64,000 nucleotides of DNA from Eustoma russellianum. Taxonomy: Eukaryota; Streptophyta; Magnoliopsida; Gentianales; Gentianaceae. The stretch lies in contig AP025056.1 in assembly GCA_036186865.1 (NCBI GenBank), positions 34,115,515-34,179,514 on the forward strand, read 5' to 3'. Below the pieces are notes generated by a model. It was given only the letters and a program-made list of their open reading frames with translations, had not been told where the DNA came from and ran no database searches. The translations under genes were made by a program, and so were the position numbers. Each line of letters opens with the position of its first letter. The stretch's first letter is position 1. This document shows positions 55,418-64,000 of the stretch, one piece after another.

Positions 55418-56164
55418 GTGGCTAGATTAATTCATGAATTCTGTCTCAAACACCAGATTTCCATCTCAGCTTGATGGTACTTCTTCTCTAATTCTTCACT
55501 GGCGTTGATCTTATAAGATGCACGATCTGTTAGTATCTTACACCAGTCTCTTCTCAATCATCTATCTATTGGCCATTCTTCTCCTTGCTAGCTCTTTTTT
55601 GGCCTTCGGCTAGTGTTGTAACCGTTCAAATCGATATTTAAGATGTCTGAGTTTAAAGTTATGACACTATTCCATTATGATCATTTCACTACAACATTAA
55701 AACATGGCAATGTCGAGTGTTACGACCCGCATTTCCGGATCGGTAGAAAAAGAAATAAAAAATAATAGAAAAGAAAATTTAAGTCGATATCGACAGAATT
55801 TCAGTGGAATAAACAGACTTGAATAGAAATTTAATTGGACATCTATCGTATATAACGGGATCACCTCATTAGGTTACATCCCAATCGTATTATCATTCGA
55901 TAATATAAAATAGGCTAAGATAGAATATCGGGGATAGAAACGCTAGGAAAATAATCGAACGATATGTTAATCAATAAAGCACTATACGACGAAACTAGGT
56001 AACGAATTGTTACAAGTTCATGATAAAACTTAAATAAATTTAGTCGTAACGACTTAAGTCATCGGCTAAATTAAATCAAATGAAAATACGTGACAAAATA
56101 ATTTCACCACTTAAACTAAAAAGAAAACAAAATAAGATATAGCAAATGTCTTGGAAAGAAGAAA
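55418..56164. other. Spacer between LINE F and LINE B
   Basis: No ORF supported. TGTTACGACCCGCATTTCCGG at 55718-55738 looks like the start of a gypsy LTR, but no matching end or partner is visible. Confidence 0.4.
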
Positions 56165-56418
56165 AGGTGTATATATATATTCGAAAGAAATTTTATTGGA
56201 AATCTGCAATAGAGTATAGCGAAAGCAAAAATTTGATGATTATCAACCTCCAAATCATATATGATATGCCGCATTAAAACCTTATGAAGTAAAACCACCC
56301 TTGTGGATAAAACCTTGGCGAAGGAAAAAACGTACATATTTATATGAGTGGAGTGGTGATATGCGTTACAGTACATTGTGGAAGAAAATACAAGCCAAAT
56401 GGACAAAAAAGAAAGCCG

Positions 56419-56673
56419 TCAAGGGCCTGCCAGTGAAATATCCAGCGTTGAGGGTTGATGCGTAGGCCTCACAGCATAGATTGCGTCGTCCGCATCGAAG
56501 ATGTAGTTCACCATGACATGTTGCCCCGTCCATGCACATATGAAATAAAATGCTAAGTAAAACAGGTATACGAGGCATAACGAAAAGAAAAAAAACAACA
56601 GAATGCAAAGCATATCGAGTCTGCATGCAACCCCCATGGTACAGGCAGAAGAAAGAAATGAATGCCAATCCAT
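56419..56673 (-). CDS. Small third ORF of LINE B (membrane-type protein, hypothetical)
   Basis: 84 codons starting 18 nt after the ORF2 stop. It begins MDWHSFLSSAC and then has a strongly hydrophobic run (ILLFFFFSLCLVYLFYLAFY), a likely transmembrane helix. LINE G has an ORF at the same place (62791-62468) starting MDWHSFQHSAC with a hydrophobic run. After the first dozen residues similarity is weak and lengths differ. It could be a real accessory ORF of this family or chance openness of a conserved 3' UTR. No known family. Confidence 0.35.
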   Translation of the reverse strand: MDWHSFLSSACTMGVACRLDMLCILLFFFFSLCLVYLFYLAFYFICAWTGQHVMVNYIFDADDAIYAVRPTHQPSTLDISLAGP

Positions 56674-56691
56674 ATGGAAGACCGAGAAAGC

Positions 56692-59600
56692 TCAAGGAAA
56701 GCGCAAATTCATGGATGAGAGGTCCAATGTTATGGAGCCACGAACTAAAGACGGAAGATTGTGGCGAGAGTAGTATTTTGTCTGAGGCACCAGCATTGCA
56801 TGCTGAGCAAGGTAGTGAGCAGCCATGTTTGCCTCTCTATAAGTATGTGCGAAATCCAGCTGGTGTAGATGAAGTAGTGTCTGCAATAACCACAGATGAT
56901 AGTTCACAAAAACCGACTGTGGTTGCCTTAAACGTGATATCATCTGAGCACAATCCGATTCTAGAATGATGAAACGATAAAGTGGGAGGAAATATAACAA
57001 ACCAAACACTGCTACCTGTATCTCTGCAATAAGTGGCGTACTTGGAGGTAAGTGAAAAGAAATCGCTCCCACACAGGTACCCGCATGATCACGCAAAATA
57101 GCCTCTCCTGCTGCATATTGCCTGCCAACCACCGCATCTATATTTAACTTTAATCTACCGGAAGGAGGAGTGCGCCAACGAACCACTCGCGGTCGTGGAG
57201 ACCGAAGAGTGGGAATCCATGAAAGCTGTGATGGTATTCCTATCACAAGTTTGGAGCCATGAATTATCTTACTCCACATCACAATGTCATAATGGATGGA
57301 AGTCCGAATGGAGGACTGAGTAAACGAGCTCAACTCACCATATACTAGTGACGCATAGGTGCGCCATATGTTGGACACAATAATAGCCAGAACAACAATT
57401 TTTAACACCCCAAAGAGAGACGAAAATGTAGATCGATACCACCAAGATAACAGATATTGGCGAAGATATAGTGACATGGGGGACAAACAATGTAACTCAG
57501 ATGCAAAGAAATCCCATATGGGACGAATGCCAGCGCATGATAAAAAGACATGATCCACCGTGGCCGAAGCTTGCTTACAAAAAGGACATTGTGTTGGACG
57601 AGCGGTAGAGTACTTACCAATGTAGTCCTCAAATGGCATAGCAGAATTAAAAAGTCGCCATAATAATAGCTAAGTGGCAGGCGAATGATGCTTGAACCAA
57701 ATGAATTTTACAGAAAGCAGTGTTGGCTGGGGCGCCCCGCAAATATCATATACAGATCATAAAGAAAATTCCCCCGAAGCCAAGGGCGTCCAGCTGAGAT
57801 GCGAGTCCTGTCCTTCAGTCTAAGCAAGGCAGGTAGCATGAATTTTACAGATAAGCTTCCAAACTGGCGAATCCGGCAGCCGAGGTAGATAATCTCCACG
57901 ATTTCCTTATTTTATATGCATATATTTACTCCAAAGTGTATCATGTTGCTGATATGACCACCAAATGCGACAGTGATAAGCCTTTTGTAACATGCTAAGA
58001 TTACGAAGCCCCAAACCACCTTCCTCAGTAGGTGTAGAAATAGTAGACCAAGCAACCCAATGATGCCGATGTCCCCAATAAAATGCTGCCAGTTTCCTTT
58101 CTATGATTTTGATCAGTGACTTTGGCAAACCTCCAGCTGCAAGAACATGTAACGGAAGAGCCGAAATCACAGAACGAAGTAAGACAAGGCGACCTGTTGA
58201 AGAAACTAATCGAGAATTCCATCCATGCAGTCGATCATCAATGTGCTGTAGCAAGGAAGTACAGTATCTAGAACAATTGATACCCTTATGTAAATAGGAC
58301 CCAAGGTATCGAAACGGTAAGCCAATGCACCGCATCCGTAATATGGTATCAAATGTATGCCGCTGATGATTTGATGTGCTGGCCGATGGAATAAAACTGC
58401 TCCTCTGAAAGTTTACCTTATGTCCAGAAGCAGTTTCATACAAAGATAAGAATGAATGAAACCATTGTAAATTGCGTTTTGTGCCACGCAAAAACACAAG
58501 AAGGTCATCCGCATAAGCCAAATGCGTGATAGCAAAAGGAACCCTGCCCAGGCGAAAAGGTTGCAACTCGCCAGAGGCAACCAATGATTTTAAGCCTCTG
58601 CTGAAACCCTCAGAAGAAAGAATAAAGAGCAAAGGGGATAACGGGTCACCTTGTTTAACACCTCTGTAAGGCCAAAATGACACAGAGGGTTGGCCATTAA
58701 TCAAAACTGCCAAGGAAGTGGCGCGTAAATGATTAAGTATTATCCGAATGAAAAAATTTGAGAAGCCAAACTGCCGTAGCAGCAAATCCAGATATTCCCA
58801 GCTTACTCAATCAAAAGCCTTCATCATGTCCAGCTTCAAACATAATTGAGAACCACCCTTATCAAGCATGTGAACCATCTCCCGTGCCATTAAAACTTGC
58901 GTGGAAATATCATGTCCGGGAAAAAATCCTGTCTGTTCCTAAGATATTAATTTGTGAAGCAGTTTACTCAAGCGGGTGGCAATTATTCGCGTACGAACTT
59001 TACTCAGAAAGTTTATGAGACAGATAGGCTGAAAATCACTAAATGTTTGTGGAGATGATGTCTTGAGACAGATAGGCTGAAAAGCACTAGCCATCACTGA
59101 GGGCTGTGGAATGCCAAGAAAAAAAATTCCCGCACTGCCTTAACCACATCTGCATGAATAATTGGCCAACACGATCGATAAAACTTACCATTGAATCAAT
59201 CTGGTCCTGCTGCACTCTGGGGGACTAGATGCCACATTGCCTCCTTTACCTCTATTTCCATTGGCAACTGCGTGAGCATGGCATTGTCTTCCTCCGAGAT
59301 CAGACAAGGGATGTAAGAAAGAATTGCATCATGATTATGTGTTGCCTCCCGAGCAAATAAAGAGGTATAAAAAGAAACAGCTTCTGCCATAATGTCCAGG
59401 GGCGAGGTGCATTGTGCACCAGTGGAAGTGCGGATTTGCTGTATACGTAATTGTGACCGTCGCCCTTTGACAATAGAGTGAAAATAGCGCGTGTTGGCAT
59501 CACCTTCCTTTAGCCATCTTACCCGCGCTTTTTGTTTCCAGAAATGCAGCTCATATATGGAGGCACGAAGATATTCTGCCTTGGCTCGATGATATGCCTC

Positions 59601-60553
59601 TCGCGTCGCGTCATTGGGGTCAGCATCCCAGACGCTCTCAGCACTATTGAGATTAGCTTCGGCATGCATAAGATTTGTGAAGATATTTCAGAGATTTCTT
59701 TATTCTACCGCTGAATGTCCCTCTTCAAAGAAAATAATTTTGAATAAAAGCCATACATACCTCCAGTAGTGGGATACGACGACCAAGCATTCTGCGTATA
59801 GGAGTGAAAATCCGGATGAAGCAACCATGAGTCCAGAAAACAAAAAGAGCGACAACCTCCAGCCGTGCTTAATCGACACACGAACAATAAGGGCGTGTGG
59901 TCCGAAGTAACTCTCAGAAGATGTGTTAGTTGCATGTCCTCAAACGCATCTTGAAAAGAAGAGTTGATAAATAACCAATCCAACCGGCGACGAACATGTC
60001 CTAAACCCCTGCCATCAATCCAAGTAAATCTGGGCCCATGAAAGTGCGGATCCATAAGAGAGCAAGATTCAATACAGTCATTAAAGTCTTGTAATACTGC
60101 AAGGGAGGGATGTGAACGCCCACTATCATCATCAAGAGTCCGAAAAGTATTGAAATCCCCTCCTACCATCCATGGCAACGTGGAAGCCCTAGAAAAGGCA
60201 CATAAGGATTGCCATAGAGAATGACGTAAAGAGGATGTGTGCTTGGCATATACTATCGATAAAACAAAGGTTAACTGGAGCGGACGAAATAGCAAAGTGA
60301 AATGAACCACTTGATCTTGATCCTACGCAGCAAGCAAATGAAACTCTGAATCACGCCAGAAAAACCAAATACGTTCCGACTGAGAAGAATAATAATATGA
60401 AAAACCAAGGTCCAAACCAAAACCATCAATACGTGAGGGAGGATGTTTTGGTTCTAGAAGTGCAAGTAAATGTAAACGATGTTCACGTATCAAATGATGC
60501 AACCTAGGTAGAGAGGCACGCATGCCTCTTATATTCCATATTAATGCATTCAT
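56692..60553 (-). pseudogene. LINE B ORF2: endonuclease, RT, zf-RVT, RNase H (broken)
   Basis: The ATG at 60553 opens MNALIWNIRGMRASLPRLHH. Endonuclease blocks: LLEPKH, WMVGGDFNTFRTLDDD, RFTWIDGRG and TSDHTPLLF, with an in-frame TAG near 60321. The RT fingers/palm are broken between 59200 and 58790. The palm/thumb is open at 58785-57907: GVKQGDPLSPLLFILSSEGFS, HLAYADDLLVFLRG (YADD), PFRYLGSYLHKG and SSTGRLVLLRSV. zf-RVT: CPFCKQASATVDHVFLSC. The C-terminal RNase H (57100-56780) has NIDAVV, AEIQV and LESDCAQM for the D-E-D residues; the expected fourth Asp is His (NMAAHYLAQHA). RNase H of this type in plant LINEs removes RNA from the cDNA hybrid. Confidence 0.88.
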
Positions 60554-60576
60554 TGAGAAAGAGTAGTGTCACTTCC

Positions 60577-61814
60577 CTATAAGACGTGCGAAGCACTACA
60601 CATCAATATAGTAGATGGTGGTAAAGGCGGTAGATCTTTTCTGGCCTGGCGTTTCCGACGAGGAACTACAGGTATAAATTCGGCATCCTCAGTAGGTTCC
60701 TGCAATTGCGAGATCAAGACCTCCACATCTGGTGATGTAGGGATTAACTGCATTCGCCGGACTACATCATCTGGGACATTGTGCAAGTCTACGGTCGAAT
60801 CATCTGCAGGAAATCCAGTATCTAAAGAATGTCCCAATTTGCAATGATCTGAATTATTATGTAGTGGAGGTTCCACAGCATCACAAAATTCGTCAGCCTG
60901 CAGGTCACTGTCATTGTCAGGCGGCATGGTATGATCAAAAGTTGGAGGATTAACCGCTGGGGGTTCAAGCTGATCTTGGGTTGGAACCACAGGTGAAGGA
61001 ATATCCGTTGGTGGATCCACCACATGCTTTTTCTTTATCGGAGTCCATCGCTTGGCTGGCGGGCAAGGTGGTGGAGGCGGCGGCGGTGGTGGCACAGATG
61101 TAGAAGCTTTTGTGGGACATAAGCCTGTTGCATGTCCTAGTCGGCGACATGAGGTACAAAACAGCGGAAGATCTTCGTAAACCACTGATTGCAGGATAAA
61201 TCTGTTCTTAGCCTGCAAATAAATTTTCTGCGGTAATTCTTGGGAAAGATCTACCTCAACACACACTCTTGCAACAGATGGCCGCAGTCCATCAGTTGTA
61301 GCAATATCCAGCTTTATGGGAGAACCGATTGGACGTACAATCTCAAATAATGCTTCACGACGATGACGGTGAATTGGGAGCCCTGGTAATGCAATCCATA
61401 CCGGGACAATTAGGACATCAGCGTGGGATCAAAATAAACAATCTATTTTGTTATTCGCATATGGCAGCCAGAAATATGCCATGAGCATCGATAAAAGCAA
61501 CGCAAGTAGTCCGCTTCATTACGAAAGTTCAAAAGAATATGCGTTTGATCGATAAGAGTGATTCGCAGATCATGATGAAAGCCTATCTTCTCAAAAACAT
61601 TACGTATGACTTTCAAAGGAGGGCGGCCATACCAGAATGTACCTACCAATGAATATCTGAATGGCGCAGCAAAGGCATTAATCTTGGAATCCAGAAATGA
61701 TATCATTGGGATGCCTTTGTATCGCGAAACTGTCTTAGGCGAAATTGAGATGCTGCATGATGATGATGACCCAGAAACCACTGCCGCAAAAGATGGCGGC
61801 GGGGCAGTCGTCAT
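60577..61814 (-). pseudogene. LINE B ORF1: nucleic-acid-binding protein (broken)
   Basis: Starts MTTAPPPSFAAVVSG at 61814. DUF4283-like domain: FRYSLVGTFWYGRPPLKVIRN, DQTHILLNFRNEADYLRCFYR. A TAG replaces the Trp after MRITK (61445), with a one-base shift just beyond. The second half (61266-60577): RVCVEVDLSQELPQKIYLQA, then CTSCRRLGHATGLC (CCHC knuckle), a nine-residue poly-Pro run, an acidic linker, and a basic RRKRQARK end. ORF2 starts about 22 nt downstream. Confidence 0.85.
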
Positions 61815-62467
61815 TGAATTAAGGATGGAAAAAGCGGCGGCTTGCGATGAATGGCAGTGGACGGAGGACAGAAAACGCCAGAAGGTGCAGCCTGAGGAGG
61901 GGCAACGAAGATCAAGGGGGAAAACGTAGGCGGCGGCGGCTATCGCCGCGATGATGTCAGCGATCGCCAGAGAGCGGGCATCGTTTTATATATATATATT
62001 TATATATTTTTTTGAAAAGGAAATTTTATTAAAAGCCTCACTTACGGCGGAGGAAAACCTTATTACAAGCATCCTTTACAAACATCATCGTATGAGAATA
62101 AATGAAATAGCGAGCGTATAATGGTGTATCTCCAGTTATATATGATATGCCGCATTAAGACCTTGCCAAGTAAAACCACCCTTGTGGATAAAACCTTGGT
62201 GAAGAAAAAGTGTACATATTTATACGACTATCATTGATACGAAAATTATATAAACATGAATGCCTCGACTCTATGACGACATAATAGAAGACGCTAATGG
62301 CCCGAAGGAGTCGGTTGTCACTTGATGTTGGTGATGGATATTGACTTGAGCTAGATGGATCCACTTCGACATGTACCTCGTGAAAGAGAAAAGTAGCAGT
62401 TATGACAATGGCAATGAAACATGAAATGATAACATGTGTAATGGCCAGACGCATACCCCAAGTCGCC

Positions 62468-62791
62468 CTAGCTCAATTCAAGCCAAGGCGACGACATCTT
62501 CTTTTCGCCCTGGCATGTGACTGTAGTTCCTTCGAATTTCCTCGCCAATGATCCAAAAATATACCAGGAAATCGCCGCCGTAAGGTGAAGGAGGAGGGCT
62601 GTCTCAGCCGTTGCATACTTATAGCCCATCAGGTGAAAATAACCAAAGCATGCACGTATGAGGGAAAAAACAACGTTAATAAGTATAAGAGAGCATAACA
62701 ATAAGCGGATGACCAATGGAGTACAAACCATACCGAGTCTGCCTGTACCCCGCAGGATACAAGCAGAATGTTGAAAAGAGTGCCAATCCAT
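62468..62791 (-). CDS. Small third ORF of LINE G (membrane-type protein, hypothetical)
   Basis: 107 codons starting 13 nt after the ORF2 stop. It starts MDWHSFQHSAC and has a hydrophobic segment (PLVIRLLLCSLILINVVFSL). Counterpart of 56419-56673. A further ORF at 62454-62155 (MRLAITHVIISCFIAIVITAT...) also starts with a hydrophobic helix, but no equivalent is seen in LINE B. Confidence 0.35.
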   Translation of the reverse strand: MDWHSFQHSACILRGTGRLGMVCTPLVIRLLLCSLILINVVFSLIRACFGYFHLMGYKYATAETALLLHLTAAISWYIFGSLARKFEGTTVTCQGEKKMSSPWLELS

Positions 62792-62804
62792 GTGGAAGAC
62801 TTGA

Positions 62805-64000
62805 TTAGGGAACGCGCAAATGAACTATGGAAAGATCCAATGCAATGGAGCTTCGCACTAATGGAGGAAGAGTATGCGAATTATAAACTTGCGTACTAGG
62901 CTTTAGCATTGCATGCTGAGCAAGGTAATGAGCCGCCATATTTTCCTCCCTATGAATATGCAAAAACTCCAATCGATGGAGGTGTGTTAATGTATGAAGC
63001 ATGCGAAGATAATAATTCCCATGAATCAGATGTGGTCACGCAAGGCGGGATATTAGTTGCTCACAATCCGTCTCCAAAATAAGTGAACGATATAGTGGAA
63101 GAAAGTACAATAACCCAAAAATCGCTGACTGTAGCTCTGCATTAAGAGGTGTACTTGGTGGGAGTCGGAAGGAGATTGCACACACACATAAACCATCGTG
63201 ATCACGCAAAATTGCACCCCCTGAACTATAGTGTGTGCCTACTGCCGCATCTGTATTTAAGTTTAATTTACCCAAAGGCGGAGTACGCCAACGCACCAAA
63301 AGAGGATGCGATGGCTGAGGCGAAGAAAACCAAGCAAATTTCGGTATAGTCCCAGCTGCTAGATTTGAATCAACCATCGTTTTACTCCACATAGTTATGT
63401 CATAATGAACCGAACCCCGGAGAGATACCATAGAGAAAGTGTGCTTATCACCATATATTAATGATGCATAAGAACGCCATATATTGTACACAATAATTGA
63501 CGGAATGACTATTTTTAAAACCCCCGAGAGAGAAGAGGAAGAAGACCTGTACCACCATGAGAGAAGATATTGGCGAAGATACAACGATGATGGAGGGGGG
63601 CAATGCAACTCACAAGCAAAATAATGCCAAAGAGAACTTATCTGCGGGCAGTAGATAAAGATGTGATCAACCGTGGCCGATGATGCCTTGCAAAAAGGAC
63701 ATTGCGTAGGTCGCGAAGCATTATATTTGCCAATATAATCTTCAAATGGTAGAGCCGAATGGAAAATACGCCACAGAAAAATTTGAGTGACAGGTGAATG
63801 ATGTTTGAACCAAATAAATTTCGCCGAGAGCAGCGTTGGGCTGGATATGCGACAGACATCATACGCCGAACTCAAGGAAAACTCTCCTAATGTCGTGTGG
63901 AGCCAGCTGAGATGGACATCCTGGCCCTCAGTCTGGGCAAGGCAGAGGGGGTGAATGCGACAAATTATCTTCCAAATGGGTGAGTCAGGCAGTCAAGGAG
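62805..64000 (-). pseudogene. LINE G ORF2, C-terminal part (zf-RVT and RNase H)
   Basis: 63875-63036 contains IFLWRIFHSALPFEDYIGKYN, then CPFCKASSATVDHIFIYC (zf-RVT) and RNase H with NTDAAV, AELQS and LETDCEQL. The frame shifts near 63030 and ends HREENMAAHYLAQHA (62805-63002). As in LINE B, the position of the fourth catalytic Asp is His. The N-terminal part is outside the window. Confidence 0.85.

Larger units (their letters stand above)
56165..61983 (-). mobile_element. LINE B, full-length L1-type with RNase H
   Basis: 5.8 kb minus-strand LINE: 5' end near 61983, ORF1, ORF2 with RNase H, a small third ORF, and a 3' UTR ending in a TA-rich tract at 56165-56180. The 3' UTR is homologous to that of LINE G (shared TATGATATGCCGCATTAA and AAAACCACCCTTGTGGATAA). 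Multiple lesions. Confidence 0.88.
61984..64000 (-). mobile_element. LINE G, 3' part of a second LINE of the B family (runs off the window)
   Basis: A T/TA-rich tail at about 61984-62012, a 3' UTR homologous to LINE B, a small ORF, RNase H and zf-RVT; the rest lies beyond position 64000. Same orientation as B, with its tail abutting the 5' end of B. Confidence 0.85.

Noticed and set aside
55718..56100. Possible gypsy LTR starting TGTTACGACCCG
   Set aside because: No matching second LTR, no end or target duplication found.
59014..59083. Short repeat GAGACAGATAGGCTGAAAA twice in LINE B RT
   Set aside because: Local slippage duplication in a decayed region; no wider meaning.

Overview
This is nuclear DNA of a flowering plant; the species cannot be read from the window. 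The evidence is the mix of plant L1-type LINEs (ORF1 with a DUF4283-like domain and zinc knuckle; ORF2 with endonuclease, reverse transcriptase, zf-RVT and sometimes RNase H), two Ty1/copia elements, a Tat/Ogre-like LTR element carrying a plant-specific antisense gene, GT-AG introns, and a scrap of chloroplast 16S rDNA. Almost every long ORF is retrotransposon-derived and broken.

The only host gene recognised is on the minus strand: two exons of an alpha-N-terminal protein methyltransferase (NTM1/METTL11 family) at 41310-41454 and 13514-13572. They join in frame through canonical splice sites, so the 27.7 kb between them is one intron. The rest of the gene must lie outside the window, or upstream of the recognised part. 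This reframes the window: roughly 13.6-41.3 kb is intron filled by nested retrotransposons, and 0.5-12.3 kb is probably the next intron.

Layout. 0-0.54 kb: AT-rich, no gene. 0.54-10.9 kb: LINE A (minus) split inside ORF1 by copia element Copia1 (4469-10493, 753 bp LTRs, 5 bp target duplication with one mismatch). 10.9-12.3 kb: LINE zf-RVT remnants. 13.5 kb: NTM1 exon. 13.6-18.3 kb: 5'-truncated LINEs X1 and X2, with a rearranged plastid 16S fragment between them. 18.3-30.1 kb: LINE C (minus), split in its RT by full-length LINE D (20819-27433, 21 bp target duplication). 31.0-38.0 kb: Copia2 (plus), with a 1378 bp solo LTR (34975-36352) inside its RT. 38.0-39.95 kb: two converging LINE 5' fragments. 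41.3 kb: NTM1 exon. 41.9-49.3 kb: a non-autonomous Tat-like LTR element (perfect 5 bp target duplication) with a gag remnant, a stem-loop repeat array and a four-exon antisense gene. 50.0-55.4 kb: LINE F (minus, 17 bp perfect target duplication) with a 10-N gap that looks like an unmerged assembly overlap. 56.2-64 kb: two head-to-tail LINEs with RNase H (B complete, G running off the edge), which share a small membrane-type ORF after ORF2.

How parts work together. The LINEs encode TPRT machinery (endonuclease nick, reverse transcription). Three copies couple ORF1 and ORF2 through an overlapping ATGA. The copia elements would use protease, integrase, RT and RNase H, but both are disabled. Copia1 lacks the usual tRNA-Met primer site and has instead a 15 nt sequence complementary to its own LTR, suggesting self-priming. 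No CRISPR, intact rRNA or canonical tRNA gene was found. Boundaries given as approximate were judged by eye.
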